A stretch of DNA of 64,000 nucleotides, taken from assembly GCF_040580765.1 (NCBI RefSeq), contig NZ_CP158687.1:124001-188000 (forward strand), in the 5' to 3' direction. This document shows, piece after piece, positions 38,329-48,200 of the stretch (position 1 is its first letter; every line of letters starts with the position of its first letter). Both the position numbers and the translations under genes were made by a program. Source of the stretch: Lentibacter algarum (GTDB lineage: Bacteria; Pseudomonadota; Alphaproteobacteria; Rhodobacterales; Rhodobacteraceae). A model generated the notes under the pieces. It had not been told where the DNA came from. It worked only from the letters and a program-made list of their open reading frames with translations, and did not search any database.

Positions 38329-39404
38329 TGGGCAAACCTTTCAGGGCTGAGCGCAGCGCAGGTCTTGGCGTCAAGCTGGCGTGCCTGTCCGAGGATCAGA
38401 TCAGCGGCCAGCTGGCTTGCTGCGGGCGCCGTTTGGAAGCCATAGCCTCCCTGACCAGCGTGCCAGAAAAAATCAGGAGCGTCGGTATGAAAGCCGATCG
38501 TCAGAGCGCGATCAGGTGAGAAGGTGCGCAGGCCCGCCCAATTTGCCTCGATCCGTGTAACGGGTTCTGTCACGAGCTCTTCGTATCGGGCCAGACCTTC
38601 TGCAAGTACCATATCGTCGGCCCAAGCATCCATGGGCAGCATCGGGTCTTCTTCTGCGGGAGATACAATCAGCGAGCCTGCATCAGGCTTGGCGTACCAA
38701 CTTTCGCCAACGCCAAAGAACATAGGCCAGGTTGAGACATCGTGCCCGCCAGGCGCGGGGATGCGAGCCATCGACCTACGAAGGGGGGTAAAACCGATTG
38801 GGGCAAGGCCGGCCAGCGTGGCGATCTCATCAACCCAAGCGCCGGATGCATTGACAATGAGCTTTGCTTGATAGCTGTCGAGGGGTGTTTCAAGGACCCA
38901 TCCCGCGCCATTGCGTGCAATAGATTTCACGGGAGCGCCGAGTTTGATCTCGCCGCCATGTGCGCGCAGCTCACGAGCAAAATCCTGTACCATGCGGTCG
39001 GTATCAATATCCCACGCGGCGGCGTGATAGGAGGCGTGAGCGAGTTTTTCGGGGTTGAGGATTGGCAGCATTTTGAGAGCTTCAGCCGGGCTTATGACTT
39101 CAAGGCCGAGGGTCTCACTGTCTTTTTGGAAGGCGTCAAATTCGTCAACGCGTGCAGTGATCATGAGGCCTCGTGGGCTTAGATATCCGCCGTTTGCTGT
39201 ATGAAAATAGTCACTGCTCGCTTTGCTGAGAGCGACCGTGGTGGGCAGACCATAGTTGCTCTCATATAGCGCGGCAGAGCGGCCAGAGGCATGATAGGCG
39301 AGTGCTGTTTCCGCTTCGAGCAACAGCACTTTGGCGTGGGGGGCTAGACGCGCGGCGACTGATGTGCCTGCGATTCCACCGCCGATAACGATAATGTCGT
39401 GCAT
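38325..39404 (-). CDS. FAD-dependent amine/D-amino-acid dehydrogenase, DauA-like
   Basis: 359 residues from MHDIIVIGGGIAGTSVAARL, the FAD-binding DxGxGxxG-type start, with AGGAG 8 bases before the ATG. The C-terminal HAGQGGYGFQTAPAASQLAA is typical of the D-arginine dehydrogenase group of DAO enzymes. It likely oxidises an amino acid or amine and passes electrons to the membrane. It begins 47 bp after a terminator that ends the BMP-type importer operon, so it has its own promoter or low readthrough. The DUF938 gene overlaps its end by four bases. Confidence 0.85.
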   Translation of the reverse strand: MHDIIVIGGGIAGTSVAARLAPHAKVLLLEAETALAYHASGRSAALYESNYGLPTTVALSKASSDYFHTANGGYLSPRGLMITARVDEFDAFQKDSETLGLEVISPAEALKMLPILNPEKLAHASYHAAAWDIDTDRMVQDFARELRAHGGEIKLGAPVKSIARNGAGWVLETPLDSYQAKLIVNASGAWVDEIATLAGLAPIGFTPLRRSMARIPAPGGHDVSTWPMFFGVGESWYAKPDAGSLIVSPAEEDPMLPMDAWADDMVLAEGLARYEELVTEPVTRIEANWAGLRTFSPDRALTIGFHTDAPDFFWHAGQGGYGFQTAPAASQLAADLILGQARQLDAKTCAALSPERFAQ

Positions 39405-39450
39405 TCGATTTGCTCCTGTTACGAGACACTTCTGGCACAAGCTGTGGCAC

Positions 39451-39480
39451 AAAAAAAGCCCCGCCGTGAGGCGGGGCTTT
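39451..39480 (-). terminator. Rho-independent terminator after the BMP importer operon
   Basis: On the minus strand AAAGCCCCGCC, loop TCAC, GGCGGGGCTTT continues into TTTT. The stem is perfect over 11 bp. It lies 21 bases after the BMP-family stop and before the FAD dehydrogenase gene. Confidence 0.93.
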
Positions 39481-39501
39481 GTGATTTTAACCTAGTGAGG
39501 C

Positions 39502-40575
39502 TTATTGTGGAATTTCGCCTTCGATGCCTTCAACGTAGAAGTTCATACCTGCAAGCGTTCCATCGTCAGCTGTCTCACCTTCGGCGAGCCAAGCAGAACC
39601 GTCCTGTTTGTTGATCGGGCCAGTGAACGCGTGGTAGCTGCCATCTGCGAGAGCGGCTTTCATGGCAAGCGCTTCGGCTTTTACATTGGCTGGTACTTTG
39701 TCTGTGATTTCACCAATTCCAACCATGCCAGCGCCGATGCCGTCCCATGTGCTCATTGTTTCCCATGTTCCGTCCATCACGGCTTTTGTGCGCGCGATGT
39801 AGTAGGGCGCCCAATCATCGATGATTGATGAAACGCGTGGGCCATCCTTAAACTCAGCCATGTCAGACGCTTGACCGAAGCCAACAACATTGCCAGCTGC
39901 AGCTGCGGCTGCGAGTGGTGCTGTTGAGTCGGTGTGTTGAAGGATCACATCTGCGCCTTGTTCGATCAGAACTTTGGCGGCATCTGCTTCTTTGGCCGGG
40001 TCAAACCATGTGTAGGCCCAAACAATTTTGAACTCCACGTCAGGGTTTACTTTGCGCGCGTGAATGAAGGCTGAGTTGATGCCGCGGATAACTTCGGGGA
40101 TCGGGAACGAACCGATGTAGCCGATGATGTTGCTTTCCGTCATGTTGCCAGCGATGTGGCCCTGAATTGCACGACCTTCATAGAAGCGTGCCGAGTAAAC
40201 AGAGACGTTTTCGGCAGTTTTGTAGCCTGTTGCATGCTCAAATTTCACGTCAGGGAATTTCTTCGCGACATTGATCGTTGGATCCATGTAGCCAAAAGAC
40301 GTTGTGAAAATCAGATCGGCGCCTTGCAGGGCCATTTGTGTCATCACACGCTCGGCGTCTGCGCCCTCTGGGACGCTTTCAACGAAAACGGTTTCGACTT
40401 TATCGCCGAACTCCGCTTCGACAGCGAGGCGGCCTTTGTTATGCTCATAGGTCCAGCCGCCGTCGCCGACGGGGCCAACATAGACAAAGCCGACTTTGGT
40501 TTTGTCTTCAGCGAAGGCACTTGTGGCCATGCCGAGCGCCACGGCAGCTGTGGCGAGAAGGTGAGTAAGTTTCAT
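39502..40575 (-). CDS. BMP-family (PnrA/Med-type) substrate-binding lipoprotein or periplasmic protein
   Basis: 357 residues with a signal peptide ending ATSAFA (about 22) and no lipobox, so probably periplasmic. VGFVYVGPVGDGGWTYEHNKG and EGRAIQGHIAGNMTE are family blocks. The family binds nucleosides in bacteria where tested. GGGAG lies 11 bases before the ATG. It is the last gene of a complete importer (ATPase, two permeases, binding protein) on the minus strand. Confidence 0.9.
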   Translation of the reverse strand: MKLTHLLATAAVALGMATSAFAEDKTKVGFVYVGPVGDGGWTYEHNKGRLAVEAEFGDKVETVFVESVPEGADAERVMTQMALQGADLIFTTSFGYMDPTINVAKKFPDVKFEHATGYKTAENVSVYSARFYEGRAIQGHIAGNMTESNIIGYIGSFPIPEVIRGINSAFIHARKVNPDVEFKIVWAYTWFDPAKEADAAKVLIEQGADVILQHTDSTAPLAAAAAAGNVVGFGQASDMAEFKDGPRVSSIIDDWAPYYIARTKAVMDGTWETMSTWDGIGAGMVGIGEITDKVPANVKAEALAMKAALADGSYHAFTGPINKQDGSAWLAEGETADDGTLAGMNFYVEGIEGEIPQ

Positions 40576-40619
40576 AGTCTGTGGTCTCCCAGGTTGGATT
40601 CTGTGGTTAACTTAAAGCA

Positions 40620-41540
40620 TTAGCTCGAGGCGTGGAAGATGCGACCGAGTGAAGCCGGTGCGCGTGATTTGTCAGCGGACATAATCACAAGCACAAGGAT
40701 TGTGATGATATAAGGCGACATCGACAAGTATTCGACAGGAATTGCGACACCTGCTGCCTGTAAATTAAGCTGTAAAACGGTCACGCCGCCGAAAAGCCAA
40801 GCACCGAGCAAAACGCGCCATGGCTTCCAGCTGGCAAATACGACTAACGCGAGGGCGATCCAGCCTGCGCCCGCTGTCATACCTTCTGTCCATTGTGGAA
40901 CACGAATGAGGCTGATGTAAGCACCGCCAAGGCCAGCACAGGCTCCGCCGAACATGATTGCCAGCACGCGAATGCGCACAACTTTGTAGCCAAGTGCATG
41001 TGCGGCATCGTGGTTTTCTCCGACAGCACGCAGCACAAGGCCAACGCGGGTGTACTTGAGTGTGGCCCAGACGGCAGCAACAAGAGCTATACCGAGATAA
41101 ACGATGGCATCGTGGTTGAAGAGCACTGTGCCCAAGAAGGGCAAATCCGAAAGGATCGGTATGTCGAGCTTGGGAGTCGACGGGGGCTTTAGCCCGACAT
41201 AGTCCTGCCCCAAGAGCGAGGATAGGCCGAGGCCAAAGAGCGTCAATGCGAGACCGGATGCGACCTGATTGGCCAAGGCATATTGCGTGAGAAGTGCGAA
41301 GAGAAATGACAGTGCTGCGCCACCAATGGCTGCGAATACGAAGCCCAAGGCTGGTGAGCCTGTGATGATTGTTGCCATGAAGCCGCAGATCGCTCCAGTG
41401 ATCATCATCCCCTCAACGCCTAGGTTAAGTACGCCCGCGCGCTCGACAACGAGCTCGCCTATGCCAGCCAGCAAGATGGGTGTAGCGGCCACGAGCAGTG
41501 ATGCGATTAGAAGGGCGGGATTGATTGCAGACAGGTCCAT
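40620..41540 (-). CDS. ABC importer permease, BMP/nucleoside type (2)
   Basis: 306 residues with eight to ten hydrophobic segments. Typical stretches are GELVVERAGVLNLGVEGMMI and GLVLRAVGENHDAAHALG. It starts with an ATG that overlaps the upstream permease stop in TAATG. It forms the inner-membrane pore with the other permease and is driven by the ATPase encoded upstream. Confidence 0.9.
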   Translation of the reverse strand: MDLSAINPALLIASLLVAATPILLAGIGELVVERAGVLNLGVEGMMITGAICGFMATIITGSPALGFVFAAIGGAALSFLFALLTQYALANQVASGLALTLFGLGLSSLLGQDYVGLKPPSTPKLDIPILSDLPFLGTVLFNHDAIVYLGIALVAAVWATLKYTRVGLVLRAVGENHDAAHALGYKVVRIRVLAIMFGGACAGLGGAYISLIRVPQWTEGMTAGAGWIALALVVFASWKPWRVLLGAWLFGGVTVLQLNLQAAGVAIPVEYLSMSPYIITILVLVIMSADKSRAPASLGRIFHASS

Positions 41541-42622
41541 TACAAAGCCTCCGTCTTTACGCGTTTGATGCTATAATTTGTGAGCAAATCGACGGCGAGT
41601 AGAAAAAAGAGCAGCATGCCTTGGAACAGCTGAATTGCTGCTGCTGGGAGCCCAAGATTTGCTTGGGCAATTTCACCACCGATATATGTGAGAGCCATAA
41701 GAAGGCCTGCAAAAAGGATGCCGACAGGATGTAAGCGTCCGAGGAAGGCGACGATGATCGCTGTAAAGCCATAGCCTGTGTTAAAATCAATGCTGATCTG
41801 TCCCGCAGGCCCCGAGACTTCGAACATGCCTGCAAGCCCAGCCAGCGCACCTGACATGCCGAGGCAAAAGAGGATCAGGCGCGTCGGATTGACCGAGGAA
41901 AACTTAGCTGCACGCGGCGCTTCCCCTGTCAGGCGGATAGAAAAGCCCAGCATGTGACGATTAAGCAGGATATAGGCGAAAATGACTGCGATAAACGCTG
42001 TCAGGACACCCCAGTGCATGCCCGAACCTGTGATGATTTCGTCGTTGAAGGCGCTTGGGTAGTCTTTCAAGTTGCGCGAGCCTGGGAAGCCGTGGCCGTC
42101 TGGGTTTTTGAGTAAGCCCAGTGACATCGAGGCGAGAAGCTGCTCGGCGACATAGACGAGCATCAACGAAACAAGAATTTCATTGGTTTGAAACTTTACT
42201 TTTAAGAGCGCAGGAATCATCGCCCAAGCCCAGCCACCAAAGGCGCCTGCGGTTATCATTAGCGGGAAGATATACCAAGCCTCCATTGGGTAAAACGCAA
42301 GGCCCACGCCTGCACCACAGATGGCTCCAACGATATACTGGCCTTCTGCGCCAATGTTCCAAATCCCCGCTCGAAAGCCCAGTGAAAGGCCGATTGCGAT
42401 CAGGATCAGGGGGCCACCTTTGACGAGAAGCTGGGGGCGATAATAAAATGCAAACTCACCAAAGAGTGGATCCCAGAAGATGGTTCGGATGGCCTCAAAA
42501 GGGTTTTTCCCAAGAGCCATAAAGAGTAGGCCGCCTGCGATCATCGTAGCGATGATGGCGAGTATTGGGGTGAGGTAAGCAAAAGCCTTGGATGGCTGCG
42601 GGCGTTTTTCGAGTTTAAACAT
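41540..42622 (-). CDS. ABC importer permease, BMP/nucleoside type (1)
   Basis: 360 residues with about ten hydrophobic segments. ALGFRAGIWNIGAEGQYIVG (written GLSLGFRAGIWNIGAEGQ in the protein) and MLGFSIRLTGEAPRAA are characteristic of the permease paired with the previous one. The start overlaps the ATPase stop by eight bases. Translational coupling runs through ATPase, permease 1 and permease 2. Confidence 0.9.
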   Translation of the reverse strand: MFKLEKRPQPSKAFAYLTPILAIIATMIAGGLLFMALGKNPFEAIRTIFWDPLFGEFAFYYRPQLLVKGGPLILIAIGLSLGFRAGIWNIGAEGQYIVGAICGAGVGLAFYPMEAWYIFPLMITAGAFGGWAWAMIPALLKVKFQTNEILVSLMLVYVAEQLLASMSLGLLKNPDGHGFPGSRNLKDYPSAFNDEIITGSGMHWGVLTAFIAVIFAYILLNRHMLGFSIRLTGEAPRAAKFSSVNPTRLILFCLGMSGALAGLAGMFEVSGPAGQISIDFNTGYGFTAIIVAFLGRLHPVGILFAGLLMALTYIGGEIAQANLGLPAAAIQLFQGMLLFFLLAVDLLTNYSIKRVKTEAL

Positions 42623-44132
42623 GGGCCACCTCCATTCCGTGGGCCCCGCCCATCATGAGGCCGATTTCATCGATGGTAAGGCCTTGGGTTGGGCGGGTTT
42701 CTGTGAGGCGGCCCTCGTTGAGGGCAGCAAAATTATCGGCTACTTCCATCAGTTCGTCGAGGTCTTGGCTGATGACAATGACGGCCGTGCCGCCCGCTGC
42801 CAGATCAAGGATCGCTTGGCGGATACTCGCAGCGGCGGAGGCATCAACGCCCCATGTGGGCTGGTTGACGATCAGCACATCGGGGTCTTGCAAGACCTCA
42901 CGCCCTATCACAAATTTCTGCAAATTGCCGCCAGAAAGCGAGCGTGCAGCATTGTCTGGGCCAGGGGTGCGGACATCAAATTTTTCGATGATTTCCTCAG
43001 CAAAACTGCGAGCTTTGGCCCACTTCAGGAAGCCACGACTTGACAGCCCGCGGCGTGTGTTGCCAGTAAGGAGGGCGTTTTCTGTCAGGCTCATGTTGGG
43101 AGCGGCGGCATGGCCTAGGCGTTCTTCTGGGGCAGTAAGAAGCCCGCGCATGCGGCGGGCATTGGGGGCCAACTGCCCTATGGGTTCGCCCTTGAGCTTA
43201 ACGGCGTCATGGGCTGTCCGTATCTCTCCTGACAGTGCCAGCAGGAGTTCGTCTTGACCGTTGCCAGCTACACCGCCAATGCCGAGCACTTCTCCTGATC
43301 GCAGACGCAGGTGAATGTTGCGCAAGGGCGTCCCGAAGGCGCTCGGCGAGGGTATGGAAAGTCCTGATATATCAAGGACTACATCGCCAAGTGCAGCGCC
43401 TGCGCTTTTAGGGGTCTGGAGTTCTGTTCCGACCATGAGCTCGGCCATATCGCGGGCACTGGTTTCGGCGGGGATGCAGGTTCCGACATTTTTGCCAAGC
43501 CGCAGGATTGTGGCGGCGTCGCATAGGGCGCGAATTTCTTCGAGTTTGTGAGAGATATAAAGGATCGCCACTCCCTCGGCTGTGAGTTTGCGCAGGGTTT
43601 CAAAGAGGATTTCAACCTCCTGCGGCGTGAGAACCGAGGTAGGCTCATCCATGATCAAGAGCTTAGGGTCTTGTAGCAAACATCTAATGATCTCAACGCG
43701 TTGCCGCTCGCCTGCTGAGAGGTCTCCAACGGTTTTATAGGGGTCAAGCGGGAGGCCGTAGTCTTCCGAGACGGTGCGGATTTTCTCGGCCAGATCACGC
43801 ATCGCTGGTGGTTGCTCCATTCCAAGCGCAATGTTTTCGGCGACATTCAAGGCGTCAAAGAGCGAGAAATGTTGAAACACCATGGCCACGCCTGAGGCGC
43901 GGGCGGCGCGGGGTTCGGGGGGTGCGAAGGGCGCGCCATTCATCAGCATTGTGCCACTGTCGGGCTTTACGAGGCCGTAGATCATTTTGACGAGTGTCGA
44001 CTTGCCAGCGCCATTTTCTCCAAGCAAAGCATGTACTTCGCCGTATTTTATCTCAAAAGAAACACTGTCGTTTGCCACGACACCGGGGTAGGCCTTGGTG
44101 AGGCCCTCTATCTTAAGCAATGTCCCTGTCAC
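42615..44132 (-). CDS. ABC importer ATPase with two nucleotide-binding domains, nucleoside type
   Basis: About 505 residues from a GTG start after GGAAAGGAAAA; the ATG nine codons upstream is less likely. The first domain has Walker A GENGAGKST, the signature DLSAGERQRVEIIRCLL and Walker B LLIMDEPTS. The second domain has a degenerate Walker A (GVAGNGQDE), the signature SLSGGNLQKFVIGRE and VLIVNQPTWGVD, the usual asymmetric pattern of this group. It powers the BMP-type importer. Three 11-bp direct repeats lie 181 bp upstream and may regulate the operon. Confidence 0.9.
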   Translation of the reverse strand: MTGTLLKIEGLTKAYPGVVANDSVSFEIKYGEVHALLGENGAGKSTLVKMIYGLVKPDSGTMLMNGAPFAPPEPRAARASGVAMVFQHFSLFDALNVAENIALGMEQPPAMRDLAEKIRTVSEDYGLPLDPYKTVGDLSAGERQRVEIIRCLLQDPKLLIMDEPTSVLTPQEVEILFETLRKLTAEGVAILYISHKLEEIRALCDAATILRLGKNVGTCIPAETSARDMAELMVGTELQTPKSAGAALGDVVLDISGLSIPSPSAFGTPLRNIHLRLRSGEVLGIGGVAGNGQDELLLALSGEIRTAHDAVKLKGEPIGQLAPNARRMRGLLTAPEERLGHAAAPNMSLTENALLTGNTRRGLSSRGFLKWAKARSFAEEIIEKFDVRTPGPDNAARSLSGGNLQKFVIGREVLQDPDVLIVNQPTWGVDASAAASIRQAILDLAAGGTAVIVISQDLDELMEVADNFAALNEGRLTETRPTQGLTIDEIGLMMGGAHGMEVAHV

Positions 44133-44312
44133 GCAGTTTTCCTTTCCGGGTTGCCCCATCGGATGCGCTTTATTTGTTGCGGGTCATCAAATGCTGAAAG
44201 CCTGTTTCATGCAAGATTCGAATGGCCGCCGTCTTGGTAAGCTCTTTCAATGATTTGGCGAAAGTCGAAAAGTTAATTCGTTAATACGGGAGAAATAACA
44301 GGGGGTGATATG

Positions 44313-44345
44313 CGTGCACAACCCGTGCACAATCCGTACACCGCC
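44313..44345. repeat. Three tandem 11-bp repeats upstream of the nucleoside importer
   Basis: CGTGCACAACC (44313-44323), CGTGCACAATC (44324-44334) and CGTACACCGCC (44335-44345) run head to tail with one helical turn per unit. The site lies in the 297-bp gap between the importer operon and the cupin gene, where no other gene is supported. Helical phasing suggests an operator; the binding protein is unknown. Confidence 0.55.
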
Positions 44346-44429
44346 TGTTTGTTAATTTTTTGGGCGAAAAATGTATAACGCGGCGTTCGGTGGGCCGCAC
44401 TGAGAGGGGTTGTGGGGGCATTGCCGCCT

Positions 44430-45014
44430 TTATGTTAACTCTGGCGGAGCATGGAAATTGTCGCGCCATGCCACGAGGCACAAGACGGGCGTCTCAAACG
44501 TCTCCATGGCATGGGGTTGGTTGCTTGTGTGGAACGAGGTGTCCCCTTCGAGAAGCTCCTCTTCGGGGCAGCCCTCGCGCCTGAAGGCCGCAGACCCTGA
44601 TACAACCATATACATCTCTTCTGCGGGGTGGTTGTGCCATGGGTAATAGAGATGCGGTGGCATGTAGACCATCCAGAGGCGTATGGACTTTGATGTGAAG
44701 GGAGCATCATCGCCTATGATACAGTAACATCCGAAGCGAGCCATGAAGTCATCACTGATATCAGTGCCTTTGTAGGTGTCGCGCCAATGAACAACTTCGC
44801 TTGCGTTGCGGATTGCTTGTTGAAGGTCGTGATACCGTTCTGATCGAAGACCTGTGTCATTCAAGAAAACGTCACAACAGTGTTCATGTAGTGGTGCAAC
44901 GGCCTGTGGTTCGATGTCATCCGGAAAGGGCGCAAAATTGATCATATCGGTGTTGCCGCAATAGGCTGCTTGCACCGTACGAAGCAAAGTCTGGGTGATG
45001 TTTTCGTGTTCCAT
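44430..45014 (-). CDS. DMSP-lyase-family cupin (DddQ/DddL-like)
   Basis: 194 residues, close to DddQ length. The single cupin barrel has YYPWHNHPAEEMYMVVSG with H127, H129, E133 and Y135 and a second motif PHAMET with H168; the H-E-Y-H set is the metal site described for DddQ. Family members cut dimethylsulfoniopropionate to dimethyl sulfide and acrylate, but not all have been shown to be lyases. No acrylate-using genes are adjacent. The extra cysteines (CC at 46-47, C96, C98) are unexplained. dnaE is divergent upstream. Confidence 0.7.
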   Translation of the reverse strand: MEHENITQTLLRTVQAAYCGNTDMINFAPFPDDIEPQAVAPLHEHCCDVFLNDTGLRSERYHDLQQAIRNASEVVHWRDTYKGTDISDDFMARFGCYCIIGDDAPFTSKSIRLWMVYMPPHLYYPWHNHPAEEMYMVVSGSAAFRREGCPEEELLEGDTSFHTSNQPHAMETFETPVLCLVAWRDNFHAPPELT

Positions 45015-45133
45015 AGGTTGACGTTTGAGCAGTGGTCAGCCGTGGTCTTGTAGGGCAGCGACATCGATGTCGGGCATTTGACATGTTGAACGTCGCAATC
45101 GGAGGTTTGCTTGGGCTCTGGCCTGCGGAGCTT

Positions 45134-45206
45134 GGGGTTGGCCCCTGCGCACAGGCCGCAGCGGGGGCCAACCCCCGCACCCCCGGGATATTTAGAGAAA
45201 GAGGAA
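45134..45206. repeat. Long hairpin intergenic element, copy C
   Basis: GGGGTTGGCCCC (45134-45145) pairs perfectly with GGGGCCAACCCC (45164-45175), with an inner TGCG/CGCA stem. The tail GGGATATTTAGA then GAAAGAGGAA (45185-45206) is the best match to copies A and B. It lies in the 272-bp gap between the cupin and dnaE. Confidence 0.75.
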
Positions 45207-45286
45207 ACGACGGCGACGGGCAAACTGTGATGTGGGCGTGCGTCTTGATGCTTTTCAGTCTGGCGTTGGGGGGCTAGGTTGCGCTC

Positions 45287-48200
45287 ATGAGCAATACACC
45301 CCGATTCATTCATTTGCGCGTCCATACCGAATACTCTCTTTTGGAGGGGGCGGTGCGGCTGAAGAAGCTGCCACAGCTTTGTGCGGATATGGGCATGCCT
45401 GCTGTCGCGGTGACGGACACGAATAATATGTTCTGTGCGCTTGAATTCTCGGAAGCGGCCAAGGGCGCGGGGCTTCAGCCGATCATCGGCTGTCAGGTTG
45501 ATCTGGGGTATCACAAGCTTGAGCCCGGTGAGCGGCCACGCCCACCAGCGCCGATCGTTTTGCTGGCCCAAAGCGAGGCGGGCTATGAGCATCTGATGAA
45601 GCTCAACTCCTGTCTTTATATCGACAAGGGCGGCGAGCTGCCTCAAGTGACGCTGGCGGAGCTGCGCGAGCATTCTGGCGATCTGATTTGTTTGACCGGC
45701 GGGCCAGACGGGCCTGTGGGGCGGCTTTTGCGCGCGGGGCAAGACCCTGCGGCGCAGGCGCTGATGGATGCGTTGGCGGATATGTTTGGCGACAGGCTCT
45801 ATGTTGAGCTTCAGCGCCATCCGTCTGAAGACGGAAGCACGCCAGAGGCTGAACGCCTGACTGAGCGCGGCTTTGTCGAGATGGCGTATGCTATGAACCT
45901 TCCGCTTGTGGCGACCAATGATGTCTATTTCCCGAAGTCGAGCATGTATGAGGCGCATGATGCTCTGATCTGTATTGCTGATGGTGCCTATGTGGACCAA
46001 CAGGACGACCGCCGCCGCCTCACGGCGCAGCATTACATGAAGTCACCCCGAGAGATGGCTGTCTTGTTTGCCGACTTGCCAGAGGCGCTCGACAACACCA
46101 TCGAGATTGCCAAGCGCTGCGCCTTTAAGGCCTATAAGCGTGATCCGATCTTGCCGAAATTTGCCGATGACGAGGTTGTCGAGCTGCGCCGTCAAGCGAA
46201 TGCGGGTTTGCAGGCGCGGCTGGCTGTTATTCCGCATGCTGTGTCTGTTGAGGACTATCAGAAGCGGCTCGACTTTGAGCTCGATATTATTGAGGGCATG
46301 GGGTTTCCGGGCTATTTTCTGATCGTTGCGGACTTCATCAAGTGGGCCAAGGACAATAACATCCCTGTTGGGCCTGGCCGAGGCTCGGGCGCGGGCAGTC
46401 TTGTGGCCTATGCGCTCACGGTGACGGACCTTGACCCCTTGCGATACTCGCTGCTGTTTGAGCGGTTCTTGAACCCTGAACGGGTGAGCATGCCCGACTT
46501 TGACATCGACTTTTGCATGGATCGCCGTGAAGAAGTGATCCGCTATGTGCAGGAGAAATATGGCCGCGATAAAGTTGGCCAGATTATTACTTTTGGTGCG
46601 CTGCTCTCCAAGGCGGCTGTGCGCGATATTGGCCGCGTGTTGCAGATGCCTTACGGGCAGGTCGACCGACTTAGCAAGATGATCCCTGTGGAAGGGGTGA
46701 AGCCTGTCAGTATTGAGAAAGCTTTGGCGGACGAGCCGCGCCTGCGCGAAGAGGCGAAGAACGAAGAAGTTGTCGCGCGCTTGCTTGACTATGGACAGCA
46801 GGTTGAGGGGCTTTTGCGGAATGCTTCGACCCATGCGGCGGGTGTTGTTATTGGCGACCGTCCTTTGGACGCGCTTGTGCCGCTGTATCAAGACCCGCGC
46901 TCGGACATGCCAGCGACGCAGTTTAACATGAAGTGGGTCGAGCAGGCGGGGCTCGTGAAGTTTGACTTCTTGGGCCTGAAGACCCTGACAGTGATCCAGA
47001 ACGCTGTGGACCTTATCCACGCTGAGGGGCGTGATTTGCACCAAGCCGCGGATGGCACGCAGCTTTATCAGCCGCCTGCGGGGGCGGAGAACGATATTGG
47101 TGCAATTCCGCTGGATGACGCCAAATCATACGAGCTCTATGCGCGGGCCAAGACTGTGGCTGTGTTCCAAGTGGAAAGTTCGGGGATGATGGATGCGCTC
47201 AAGCGCATGAAGCCGACTTGTATCGAGGATATTGTTGCGCTTGTGGCGCTGTATCGCCCCGGCCCGATGGAGAATATTCCGACATATTGTGAAGTGAAGA
47301 ATGGGCTGAAAGAGCGCGAGTCTGTGCATCCGTCGATTGACCATATCCTTGAAGAAACGCAAGGGATCATTGTTTATCAAGAACAGGTTATGCAGATTGC
47401 TCAGGTTATGGCGGGTTATAGCCTTGGTGGCGCTGACCTTTTGCGCCGTGCGATGGGTAAAAAGATCGCTGAGGAAATGGCCAAAGAACGCCCCAAGTTT
47501 GAAAAGGGGGCGATGGAGAATGGTGTCGACAAGAAGAAGGCATCTGAGGTTTTTGACTTGCTCGAAAAATTCGCCAACTACGGTTTCAACAAATCGCATG
47601 CGGCGGCCTATGCTGTGGTTAGCTACCAGACCGCTTGGCTGAAGGCGAACCACGCTGTCGAGTTTATGGCTGGCGTGATGAACTGCGATATCCATCTGAC
47701 TGATAAGCTGGCTGTCTATTTTGAAGAGGTTCGCAAGGGGCTCGAGCTGAAGTGGGAGCCGCCTTGTGTGAACCGTTCGGCGGCGACATTTACGGTTAAA
47801 GACCAAGTGCTGCATTATGCGCTGGGGGGGCTGAAGAACGTCGGTGTGGAGGCGATGAAGCTGATCACCGAGGCGCGCGGCGATGCGCCTTTTGTGACGC
47901 TGTTTGACTTTGCACGGCGGGTGGACCTCAAGCGTGTGGGCAAACGTCCTCTGGAGATGCTGGCGCGGGCGGGGGCATTTGATGTGCTGGATCGCAACCG
48001 CCGCCGTGTGTTTGACAGCCTTGAAGGGCTGATGGCGTATTCGGCGGCAGTGACCGAGCAGAAGAACTCCAACCAAGTGAGCCTGTTTGGTGAGGCGGGG
48101 GATGATCTGCCGGAGCCTCGGCTTTCGCCTGTGCAGGACTGGCTGCCTGCGGAGCGGCTTGGCGAGGAGTTTAAGGCTGTTGGCTTCTACCTTTCGGGGC

